Part shown: positions 7,723 to 14,342 of the stretch, piece by piece
Numbering within the stretch: the stretch's first letter is position 1
Layout of the letters: each line of letters starts with the position of its first letter
Assembly: GCA_937895825.1 (NCBI GenBank)
Contig: CALBKP010000033.1
Span: forward strand, 1-15,430
Direction of reading: 5' to 3'
DNA: 15,430 nt
Origin: an uncultured Alistipes sp.
GTDB taxonomy: Bacteria > Bacteroidota > Bacteroidia > Bacteroidales > Rikenellaceae
Made by a program: the position numbers and the translations under genes
The notes under the pieces: generated by a model
The model's database searches: none
Told to the model about the DNA's origin: nothing
What the model saw: only the letters and a program-made list of their open reading frames with translations

Positions 7723-7730
7723 CAAAATTA
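7723..7730 (-). promoter_or_regulatory. Candidate -7 box of the beta-barrel gene
   Basis: On the minus strand TAATTTTG fits TAnnTTTG and would start transcription about 30 bases before the ATG at 7687. No TTG lies at the expected -33 spacing, so the call is weak. Confidence 0.35.
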
Positions 7731-7911
7731 TAAGTCATATATCTAAATTAGGCTTTACATCTCATTGCAAAACTAATAAAAACTTTTTATTTTTCCAATT
7801 TTTTTGTTTATGTTTTTTCAGAAGATATTTATATTTATTGGCGAATTATTTTATAGCGATTCGATATAGGGAGGGGTACTTTAGTCATCCCAAATTCGTT
7901 AGAGACTGAAA

Positions 7912-7942
7912 AAATATATAGTTGTAGGGTGGCAAATACAAC
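7912..7942 (-). terminator. Weak stem-loop with T-rich tail, possible terminator of the Stealth transcript
   Basis: On the minus strand GTTGTA (7942-7937) can pair with TACAAC (7926-7921) around a ten-base loop, followed by TATATATTTTTT. The stem is only six pairs and lies about 125 bases after the Stealth stop, so it is a tentative call. Confidence 0.3.
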
Positions 7943-8068
7943 ACTCGACAAAAATTCCACAGATGGGCTGTACTTAACGTACTACTCATTAGCGGAACTT
8001 TTTGTTAGTGGAAGTAGATGCTACCTTATCACAAAAAAAAGACAAAATCACTTTTAGACACTCTCTCA

Positions 8069-9073
8069 TTACCTCTCGAACGAACTCTTCTCGGGGAACA
8101 TAGACCTTAGAAAGTTGACCATCCTATTGCGGTCGTCATCCGATGTATACTCACTATCATTCATGCAGAACATCAGCGGATTATACTTCTCAAACTCCTT
8201 CTTATAATCGGGCGACATCAACTTTATCCAGCGCGAGTCCGATGCATAATGGCCACTCACGAGAGCCTTGACAAGACGTTTTGGGCTATCTATGCGATTA
8301 TAGCGGCTCACCTTACGCAACTCTCCCTGCCCCGTAGCCACGACATAATAGCTCACGAAGCATCGTTGCATATCTTTATTGTTCCTAAAGCGTCTAAACG
8401 TCGTGCGCTCCCACGCATCCTTCATCTGAGCCACACAATACTCATAGTCGCTCTTGCGATAGGCATCGAAGTTGTGATGCGGTGCATGGCATACCAACTT
8501 ACCCCACTTCTCCTTCACGAGCTTCTGCATATGGAAAAGCACACGCATATAGTTGCCTCCCGTACGCGCACGGCGACGATTGAATCGCGCGCCCATAAGG
8601 CGCACGATGGGCGAACCATCGGGTTTGAAGAATACATCGGGCGTAGTGGGCGCTCCAAAGAAGGTGTCGTCGTTGCCAAAGATAAAGTGCTCGGAGAGCC
8701 CTGGAATCTTATAGATGCAACTCTCTATGGCATGTGACGAGAACACAGGAAGTGCCTCGGCCGGAAGGATATCCGTATGATCCACAATCTTAATCTTCGG
8801 ATGGTTAAGATTTAGCCACTTAGGACACTGCGAGTCAGTTATTATGAATATGCGATTAACCCACGGAGCAAACTTCTCGACAGAGCGTAACGAGTAGAGT
8901 AGCTCGTCGTTATCCCTCCAGCGAGACTCGCTACGGCTCTGAGGTGAGGGGCCACTCTTTGGTCTTGCTGGCATATAACGATCGCGCTTCTCTCTCCACT
9001 CTGGATCACTACCATCCACCCAGGCATAGACCAAGTCTATGGGGAAATTTACACGCTCTTCGGTCTCCGACAT
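8069..9073 (-). CDS. Stealth-family sugar-phosphate transferase (capsule/exopolysaccharide type)
   Basis: The 334-residue protein shows the four conserved regions of the Stealth family in order: CR1 IDLVYAWVDGSD (12-23); CR2 RWRDNDELLYSLRSVEKFAP (51-70) through IIT, SSHAIES (112-118), IPGLSEHFIFGNDD (123-136) and the phenylalanine-rich turn after it; CR3 around HAPHHNFDAYRKS (196-208); and CR4 YNPLMFCMNDSEYTSDDD (297-314). Known members transfer hexose-1-phosphate units from nucleotide sugars to build phosphodiester-linked capsules or other glycans; human GNPTAB is a relative. The length is normal. A TTG at 9079 would add two residues, but I choose the ATG at 9073. It has its own promoter and no capsule genes beside it, so its acceptor is unknown. 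Confidence 0.88.
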   Translation of the reverse strand: MSETEERVNFPIDLVYAWVDGSDPEWREKRDRYMPARPKSGPSPQSRSESRWRDNDELLYSLRSVEKFAPWVNRIFIITDSQCPKWLNLNHPKIKIVDHTDILPAEALPVFSSHAIESCIYKIPGLSEHFIFGNDDTFFGAPTTPDVFFKPDGSPIVRLMGARFNRRRARTGGNYMRVLFHMQKLVKEKWGKLVCHAPHHNFDAYRKSDYEYCVAQMKDAWERTTFRRFRNNKDMQRCFVSYYVVATGQGELRKVSRYNRIDSPKRLVKALVSGHYASDSRWIKLMSPDYKKEFEKYNPLMFCMNDSEYTSDDDRNRMVNFLRSMFPEKSSFER

Positions 9074-9153
9074 ACTCAATTTTGGGTTATTATACCACTA
9101 TCTACGGATAGCCGAGCATATTTATACACTCACACGGTATAATAATGTTGATA

Positions 9154-9183
9154 CAAAGGTAGTCATTTTTTTCATCATTGCAA
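9154..9183 (-). promoter_or_regulatory. Promoter of the Stealth gene
   Basis: On the minus strand TTG (9183 to 9181), 19 bases, then TACCTTTG (9161 to 9154) match the Bacteroidota consensus exactly. Transcription would begin near 9147, giving a leader of about 73 bases before the ATG at 9073. Confidence 0.75.
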
Positions 9184-9242
9184 GAACGGCACCCTGCAAA
9201 ATATCACACTCCGTCTCTTAACCCACTATCGCAAAATCCATC

Positions 9243-11633
9243 TTAGAACGGATATCCAACACCGAAGTTCAGGGCCATATTGCTCCATTTGAAGTTATGT
9301 ATCCATCGCTCACCCTCGGGGCGACCAGGGTTATGTAGCTGTATGCCTAAGTCAAAACGTAGTATTACGAATGTAGCATCTATGCGCAGTCCTGCTCCAG
9401 TATTGAAGCCAAGCTGGCGATAGAAGTTATTAAAGCGAAAGACCTCCTCAGGGCTGCTATCCTCCGTATCACGCAGATACCACACATTACCAGCATCAAG
9501 GAACAACGCACCGTGGAAGATCCACCATATCGGAAAACGGAACTCTAAGTTAGCCTCCAGGCGCACATCGCCCACCTGCGAGGGGTACGACGTATCCTCC
9601 ACCATAGGTTTATTACCTGGGCCAAGCGTTCGTGGCACCCAACCTCGCATCGAGTTAGCACCTCCGCAGTAGAACATACGGTCAAAGGGGATGGAACGCC
9701 CCATAGAGTTACCATACGTAACGCCAACACCACCAAACAGACGACCAGCGAGTGCCATTTTATGGCCGAGGTCTATCTTGTGGCTCGCACTCAGCTCGGC
9801 ACGTACATACTGCGAATATCTCACACCGAGAATCTCGTAATAATCCTTACCAGCTGCAGGCTTCGAGAAGAGGTGCTCAAGTCCCTGGATAAGATTACCC
9901 GCACTCTCGAGGTTTGCACGCACAATGGTTACGTTCTGGTCGAAATCCGAGCGTTGCGTGTTGTATATAAACGAGGCCGATAGTCCTGCCGTTAGCTGTG
10001 ACTCGAAAGAGGTTCTTAGATATTGGTTATCAATGTCGGCCAGAAACTGCTCGTCAACCTCCTTAACATCAATCCAGTTGATATCCACAGGACGAAGTAC
10101 TATCGACGAGCGGTCGCCCTGTTGCCAACTATACGCCCATCGTGTAGTGAAGATGTTACGACGATAGTACGGACGGTTCTGATAGTCGAACGCGAGCTCC
10201 AAGCGTGTTCGTGGCTGCGAAATTTTCATGCCGGGCGACGTGTGGAATGGTGCGAGGAAACGCGGGAAGGAGAGTCCTGCCGTTATGCCGAGTTCCTGAG
10301 CACTACGCTTCTTAACATCACGGGCATACATAAACTCGAAGCCAAAGCGTGCTGCGATATCGAAGGCCTCTGCACCACGAAAGACATTCTTATTCGAGTA
10401 ACCCAACGTTGCACTGAAACCATAGAACGTAGAGGTAGAGGATGCCTCAACCTCAACCTTTGCAGACTGCTTAAGTGCGGGTGTGCAGTAGATGTTACAG
10501 TCGATATACTCCTCACGGGTGTTATGAATCTCACTATCATCACCATCGTTACCGACATACGACACGTAGGTATTGTCGTGCGGCACTGCCGTAAAGTCAA
10601 TCTTGGCGTTACGGAAGAAACCCAACGACATAAGCTCCTTGTTCGTGTGGTTAATCTGGTCTACCGCATAGATATAGTTAGGATATATCGGTATCGTGCG
10701 TCGTAGTACTGCATCGCGTAGCTGTGGTGTGGTGTTGAGGTCGCGGATAATGTTTAGACCGTAGTAATATGTAGTATCAATCTTTGCGTTAGCCTTGAAG
10801 CCACCCGTCGAGCGCAGCATAGGGTCGTAAGTAGGAAATACATTTACGTTACGTATGCGATAGACAGCATTATCACTCCACACCTGCGCGCCACGGCCGT
10901 CGTAATCGACCAATGTAGGCTTAATAATCATCTTCACATCTGCCTTGGTCTGATGGCCAATGGTATCAACCTCGTACGATATATTATTTACCGTGAAATC
11001 GAGGTAACCGCGGTTGTTCAGATCCGTGGCTATGCGCTCACGTTCGCTGTCGAGTCGCGTGATGTCGAAGATATCGCCAATATGTAGCAGCGTAGCCGCC
11101 GTATCTGCAAGGATTATCGAACGTAGCGACGCATCGCGGAAATCGTAGCTCAGTTCGTTTATGCGCGTGGGCTCGCCCTGATGTAGTGTGTACGTAAGCT
11201 CGGCACGTCGCTTGCGACGTGTGGTATCGACATCACACCGAACGCTCGACTGGCAGTAGCCGCGCGTATGTAGATAGGTCTGGAGGTTCTGTATCGATTT
11301 ATCCGTAAGCACACTATCGAGTAACACCGGCTCCTCACCAATCTTACGCATCGTGTTGTTTATCCAATTATCCTTATTCGGGTTGGCCTTCTCGTAGACC
11401 CACACATAGAAATCTATACCCAAGATTCGCTTGTTGGGCGACTGACGCACGTACGACTCCAAATCATCGCGATCCACCGTGATACGCTCATCGCGCGGCG
11501 TGCTCTTATCATCTCGAAACGACACCTTCGACAGCAGATACTCACCCTCGGGCAGTGAGCGCGTCACATTACAAGCCGCAAGCATAAGCATCGTGGCCAC
11601 AAATGTAATGTATGATAAAAATCTCAGCCGCAT
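9243..11633 (-). CDS. tamL: TamL-type lipoprotein Omp85 (BamA/TamA family outer-membrane protein)
   Basis: The 796-residue protein begins with a lipoprotein signal (residues 1-21, LAAC with Cys21), then NVTRSLPEGEYLL, the opening typical of Bacteroidota lipid-anchored TamA relatives. Residues about 25-370 contain POTRA-like repeats (ERIATDLNNRGYLDFTV; NTTPQLRDAVLRRTIPIYPN). The C-terminal half is a 16-strand-type barrel with FGGVGVTYGNS, FYCGGANSMRGWVPR (the conserved RGW of Omp85 proteins) and LEANLEFRFPIWW, ending GVGYPF with a terminal aromatic residue. The family inserts or helps assemble outer-membrane proteins, usually with the inner-membrane partner TamB. No TamB-like gene is adjacent. 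It starts ten bases after the dapF stop, so the two are cotranscribed. It could also be described as a plain BamA-family protein; the lipobox argues for TamL. Confidence 0.87.
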   Translation of the reverse strand: MRLRFLSYITFVATMLMLAACNVTRSLPEGEYLLSKVSFRDDKSTPRDERITVDRDDLESYVRQSPNKRILGIDFYVWVYEKANPNKDNWINNTMRKIGEEPVLLDSVLTDKSIQNLQTYLHTRGYCQSSVRCDVDTTRRKRRAELTYTLHQGEPTRINELSYDFRDASLRSIILADTAATLLHIGDIFDITRLDSERERIATDLNNRGYLDFTVNNISYEVDTIGHQTKADVKMIIKPTLVDYDGRGAQVWSDNAVYRIRNVNVFPTYDPMLRSTGGFKANAKIDTTYYYGLNIIRDLNTTPQLRDAVLRRTIPIYPNYIYAVDQINHTNKELMSLGFFRNAKIDFTAVPHDNTYVSYVGNDGDDSEIHNTREEYIDCNIYCTPALKQSAKVEVEASSTSTFYGFSATLGYSNKNVFRGAEAFDIAARFGFEFMYARDVKKRSAQELGITAGLSFPRFLAPFHTSPGMKISQPRTRLELAFDYQNRPYYRRNIFTTRWAYSWQQGDRSSIVLRPVDINWIDVKEVDEQFLADIDNQYLRTSFESQLTAGLSASFIYNTQRSDFDQNVTIVRANLESAGNLIQGLEHLFSKPAAGKDYYEILGVRYSQYVRAELSASHKIDLGHKMALAGRLFGGVGVTYGNSMGRSIPFDRMFYCGGANSMRGWVPRTLGPGNKPMVEDTSYPSQVGDVRLEANLEFRFPIWWIFHGALFLDAGNVWYLRDTEDSSPEEVFRFNNFYRQLGFNTGAGLRIDATFVILRFDLGIQLHNPGRPEGERWIHNFKWSNMALNFGVGYPF

Positions 11634-11643
11634 TGACTCTTCT

Positions 11644-12576
11644 CTATCTGTTCAAACTATCAATAAACTCCAGCCAGCGTATCTGCTCGCAGGTAACTCT
11701 ATCTACCCTGCACTCCAAGTGCCAATTCTCAAACTTAGCCTCGCCGATCCACTCATACGTGGCATTTCCCTCCAATCGTGTTACAATCTCGGGCTCAAGT
11801 TGCGTGGTGCAGAATACCCTACCACCACGATTGCGTACCTCCGTGCGCTTGCCACTATCCACAACGCCGAGCAGTGCTGCTGCCGTAGCCGAAGCTGTCA
11901 TTGCCGTACCACACGACAACGTGATGCCAGCACCACGTTCATACGTCGCAACAAAGATACCGCCACCCTCCAACGGCTTATAGAGCGATATGTTAACGCC
12001 ATTAGGGAACAGATGCTTTAACTTTAATACCCTATTGCCCAACTGCTCCAAGAGCTCCATGTCTATCTCCTCGACAAGAGCCACAATATGTGGATTGCCC
12101 AAATTGAGTGCCGTAAAGCGTAAATCTGAGTCAAGCTCCTCAATGGGCTCGCCCACAAACCTCTGCGAGGGGTCGAAGAAGGCGAAATCGTTGCTATGGA
12201 GACGTATCGGAATATCTACCGAGTAGGCTGGAATGCCATCTGCCACAGGCTCTGCTGCCGCCACACGATAATCACGGCCACCCGAGCGCAGGATGCCACT
12301 CGTAAGGTAGCCACGCTCCAAGGCCAAACGTGTCACACATCGTATGCCATTGCCACACATCTCGGCACGCGTACCATCGGGATTGAGCATGTCCATACCA
12401 TATACACCATCGCCATGGCGCACCAACAGCAGCACACCATCGCTACCAACACCCTCACAACGATCCGCTATCGCACGTGTAAACGCTGTCCAATTAAAAT
12501 CTTGAGGCAGCTGTTCGCGCGTGATATCCACCATTATAAAGTCGTTGCCCGAGCCGTGGCACTTGATAATCTCCAT
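11644..12576 (-). CDS. dapF: Diaminopimelate epimerase
   Basis: The 310-residue protein converts LL- to meso-diaminopimelate, which feeds lysine and peptidoglycan synthesis. The two catalytic Cys are present: Cys74 in EMCGNGIRC and Cys222 in TLSCGTA. The start MEIIKCHGSGNDFIMVD is the canonical DapF N-terminus, so I take the ATG at 12576. An open frame extends upstream to 12780, but it would run through the promoter and into the divergent hydrolase gene. The second Cys motif reads GITLSCGTAMTA where GETxxCGTG is common; the preceding ERG is kept, so I expect activity. The C-terminus has about 30 residues beyond the usual 275-280 (ending WLEFIDSLNR). It is the first gene of a dapF-tamL operon. 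Confidence 0.95.
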   Translation of the reverse strand: MEIIKCHGSGNDFIMVDITREQLPQDFNWTAFTRAIADRCEGVGSDGVLLLVRHGDGVYGMDMLNPDGTRAEMCGNGIRCVTRLALERGYLTSGILRSGGRDYRVAAAEPVADGIPAYSVDIPIRLHSNDFAFFDPSQRFVGEPIEELDSDLRFTALNLGNPHIVALVEEIDMELLEQLGNRVLKLKHLFPNGVNISLYKPLEGGGIFVATYERGAGITLSCGTAMTASATAAALLGVVDSGKRTEVRNRGGRVFCTTQLEPEIVTRLEGNATYEWIGEAKFENWHLECRVDRVTCEQIRWLEFIDSLNR

Positions 12577-12602
12577 ACGATTACTATGTAAATATATTCG
12601 GT

Positions 12603-12632
12603 CAAAGTTACAAATAATTTTTTCGAAGACAA
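12603..12632 (-). promoter_or_regulatory. Promoter of dapF-tamL
   Basis: On the minus strand TTTTG (its TTG at 12632 to 12630), a 19-base spacer and TAACTTTG (12610 to 12603) match the Bacteroidota consensus exactly. Transcription would start near 12596, about 20 bases before the ATG at 12576. This rules out the longer upstream start of dapF. Confidence 0.78.
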
Positions 12633-12671
12633 AATTACATCGCCCGAAAGTGTAATTTTTATCCCGACGGG

Positions 12672-12702
12672 TTGCATATATGCTATTTTTTTCGTAATAT
12701 TG
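12672..12702 (+). promoter_or_regulatory. Promoter of the alpha/beta hydrolase gene
   Basis: TTG (12672-12674) is followed after 20 bases by TAATATTG (12695-12702), one base off TAnnTTTG. The start would fall near 12709, about 20 bases before the ATG at 12728. It faces away from the dapF promoter. Confidence 0.5.
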
Positions 12703-12712
12703 TAATACGAAA
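12690..12712. promoter_or_regulatory. Inverted repeat overlapping the hydrolase promoter, possible operator
   Basis: TTTCGTA (12690-12696) and TACGAAA (12706-12712) are perfect inverted arms separated by nine bases. They span the -7 box and the expected transcription start of the hydrolase gene. A dimeric repressor binding here would block transcription. A hairpin at the start of the mRNA is the alternative. Confidence 0.4.
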
Positions 12713-12727
12713 GAAATTATAAAGCCT

Positions 12728-13522
12728 ATGATCGAGAAGTTTATAATGGCAGGCGATACTCCTATGCACATCGCCGACACGGAGAAGGGCGACCGATGTG
12801 TAGTACTACTACATGGTTATTTAGAGTCGATGCTTGTGTGGGATGAGTTTGTGCCACTGCTGAGCGACCATGTGCGCGTCGTCACACTCGACCTCCCTGG
12901 CCACGGCATATCGACAATCGCTGGCGAGGTACACACCATGGAGTTCCTCGCTGAGACAGTCGCCAAGACGATGGAGTCTCTCGGTGTTGACCGTTACACC
13001 GTCGTAGGTCACTCGATGGGTGGCTACGTAGCACTGGCCATGTGCGAGAACTACCGCGAGAGGCTTGAGGGTATAGTATTGCTTAGCTCCACAACCTCGG
13101 CAGATAGCCAGGAGAAGTGCGACCGCCGTCGCCGCGAGATCGAACTAATCAAGGCAGGCAAAAAGAACATGTTGGCACGCCTCGTGCCACACGCAGGCTT
13201 TGCACCAGAGAACGTCAAACGACTTAAGGACTATATCGAAGATATTGCCGAGCTCATCCTAATCACTGAAGATGAGGGTGTTATAGCCATACTTGGCGGC
13301 ATGATCACGCGAAAGGATCGCGGTGAGCTACTACGTGACAGCGGCATTCCACACCTCTTCATCTTTGGCCGCCACGACTACTACATACCCAACGAGGTTG
13401 CCGACGAGATGATTGCCTACGACCCCAATGCCCGTGTTCTATGGCTCGAACATTCGGGACACATGGGCTTCTACGAAGAGCCCGAGCTATGTGCTCGCGC
13501 CATACTCGATATGATGGCATAA
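12728..13522 (+). CDS. Alpha/beta-hydrolase fold esterase/hydrolase
   Basis: The 264-residue protein has the full alpha/beta-hydrolase triad: nucleophile Ser96 in GHSMGG, Asp217 in FGRHDYYIP and His245 in HSGHMGFYEEP. The oxyanion segment LLHGYLES (27-34) and the LDLPGHGIS strand (54-62) are typical of the BioH/MhpC-like group. A short cap region, rich in charged residues, lies at about 123-195. It lacks a signal peptide and is probably cytoplasmic. The substrate cannot be predicted; a carboxylester or a lactone is most likely. It stands alone on the plus strand, divergent from dapF, with an inverted repeat over its promoter. If BioH is missing elsewhere it could serve in biotin synthesis, but nothing here shows that. 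Confidence 0.88.
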   Translation: MIEKFIMAGDTPMHIADTEKGDRCVVLLHGYLESMLVWDEFVPLLSDHVRVVTLDLPGHGISTIAGEVHTMEFLAETVAKTMESLGVDRYTVVGHSMGGYVALAMCENYRERLEGIVLLSSTTSADSQEKCDRRRREIELIKAGKKNMLARLVPHAGFAPENVKRLKDYIEDIAELILITEDEGVIAILGGMITRKDRGELLRDSGIPHLFIFGRHDYYIPNEVADEMIAYDPNARVLWLEHSGHMGFYEEPELCARAILDMMA

Positions 13523-13535
13523 ACGGTATAACCGT
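13523..13535 (+). other. Small hairpin directly after the hydrolase stop codon
   Basis: ACGGT, a three-base loop and ACCGT form a five-pair stem adjoining the TAA stop. It is too weak alone to be a terminator but stacks close to the long palindrome downstream. Confidence 0.3.
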
Positions 13536-13542
13536 AATAACG

Positions 13543-13578
13543 TATTAGGCTGTGCGCAACATTGCGCACAGCCTAATA
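13543..13578. terminator. Long perfect palindrome between convergent genes, bidirectional terminator
   Basis: TATTAGGCTGTGCGCAA (13543-13559) and its exact reverse complement (13562-13578) are separated by only two bases, allowing a 16-pair stem with a four-base loop. It lies 20 bases after the hydrolase stop and faces the 3' end of infC. Neither side has a T tract, so efficiency is uncertain. The perfect pairing and the convergent position favour a terminator or mRNA-end stabiliser over an operator. Confidence 0.7.
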
Positions 13579-13636
13579 TCACATAAAGCACTTAATATCA
13601 GTATATTGTCAATTACCTTGAGTATAAACAATTCAA

Positions 13637-13672
13637 GCGCATGCCGAAGCCTTGATTGGCTTCAGCACACGC
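13637..13672 (-). terminator. Stem-loop after infC, terminator of thrS-infC
   Basis: Read as minus-strand RNA, the 15-base arms GCGTGTGCTGAAGCC (13672-13658) and GGCTTCGGCATGCGC (13651-13637) pair completely, three of the pairs being G-U wobbles, around loop AATCAA. Read as plus-strand RNA the same three positions are C-A or A-C mismatches. The structure therefore belongs to the minus-strand transcript. It lies 28 bases after the infC stop and is followed by a moderately T-rich stretch. Confidence 0.65.
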
Positions 13673-13700
13673 CTGAAAATGGTATGCTCAATGCGAAGAA

Positions 13701-14315
13701 CTACTTCTTCGACTTAGGTGCAAGGATCATGTTCATCTTCTTACCATCGAGCTTAGGCATAAGCTCTACGCGAGCGAACTCCTCCAAGTCATTGGCGAAA
13801 CGCAAAAGAAGAATCTCACCCTGCTCCTTGAAGACGATAGAGCGACCACGGAAGAATACATAGGCCTTAACCTTAGCACCCTCCTTAAGGAAGTTCTCGG
13901 CATGCTTTAGCTTAAAGTTATAGTCGTGGTCGTCGGTCTGTGGACCGAAACGTATCTCCTTGATAACGACCTTAACCTGCTTAGCCTTAATCTCTTTAGC
14001 CTTCTTCTTCTGCTGATAGAGGAACTTCTGATAGTCGGCGATGCGACATACCGGAGGATCGGCCTTAGGCGAAATCTCGATGAGGTCGAGCTCCATCTCG
14101 TCGGCCAAGCGGATGGCCTCCTTGATAGGCAACACGAGGTTAGGCTCAACGTTCTCACCTACGACACGCACCGTGGGCGCCGTGATCTCGTCGTTGATAC
14201 GGTTAGGATTCTCCTGCTGCGGGCGACGACCACGCTGGTCGCGCTGCTGCTGGTTCTGCTGCTGGTTATTCCCCGGCACCTGTGGGCGCGGGCGGAATGG
14301 AAATTGTCCTGCCAA
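13701..14315 (-). CDS. infC: Translation initiation factor IF-3, apparent TTG start
   Basis: The 204-residue product contains the whole IF-3 core: RINDEITAPTVRVVGENVEP (39-58), ELDLIEISPKADPPVCRI and a basic linker (KKKAKEIKAKQVKVV) in the middle, and EIRFGPQTDDHDYNFK with VFFRGRSI in the C-terminal domain. IF-3 binds the 30S subunit, prevents premature subunit joining and proofreads the initiator codon. A 38-residue extension rich in Gln, Asn, Arg and Pro precedes the core. There is no in-frame ATG from the upstream TAA (14330-14332) to the first Met codon well inside the domain, so translation must begin at a non-AUG codon; TTG at 14315 is the best candidate and follows the thrS stop by 27 bases. 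Confidence 0.95.
   Translation of the reverse strand: MAGQFPFRPRPQVPGNNQQQNQQQRDQRGRRPQQENPNRINDEITAPTVRVVGENVEPNLVLPIKEAIRLADEMELDLIEISPKADPPVCRIADYQKFLYQQKKKAKEIKAKQVKVVIKEIRFGPQTDDHDYNFKLKHAENFLKEGAKVKAYVFFRGRSIVFKEQGEILLLRFANDLEEFARVELMPKLDGKKMNMILAPKSKK
14313..14315 (-). promoter_or_regulatory. Non-AUG (TTG) start codon of infC
   Basis: In-frame codons after the upstream stop are TTA, ACA, GTT, TCT, ACA, TTG, GCA, GGA, CAA. Only TTG is a usual bacterial start; a GTG lies 12 codons further in. In E. coli infC starts with AUU, and IF-3 discriminates against it, which gives autoregulation. A TTG start could act in a similar way. Confidence 0.65.
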
Positions 14316-14342
14316 TGTAGAAACTGTTAATTATACAATATA

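Larger units (their letters stand above)
7688..8068. other. AT-rich gene-free region between beta-barrel and Stealth genes
   Basis: This 381-base stretch holds no convincing gene. It contains long T and A runs (for example around 7785-7820 and the eight A at 8033-8040), the candidate promoter of the beta-barrel gene, and a weak stem-loop at 7921-7942. A 68-codon GTG-started frame on the plus strand (7703-7909) is phenylalanine-rich from the T runs and overlaps the opposing promoter, so I do not call it. Confidence 0.6.

Noticed and set aside
7703..7909. A 68-codon frame on the plus strand in the AT-rich gap
   Set aside because: It has a GTG start, is rich in Phe from T runs, overlaps the opposing gene's promoter, and shows no recognisable motif.
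5730..8068. A mobile element or defence island in the AraC and beta-barrel region
   Set aside because: I found no transposase, integrase, terminal repeats, target duplications, nuclease or toxin-antitoxin genes; only the base composition is suggestive.
8249..8737. A plus-strand frame of 162 codons inside the Stealth gene
   Set aside because: It lies antisense to a gene with all four conserved Stealth regions and has no features of its own.
11644..12780. A longer dapF starting at 12780
   Set aside because: It would run through the dapF promoter and overlap the divergent hydrolase coding region; the canonical DapF N-terminus starts at 12576.
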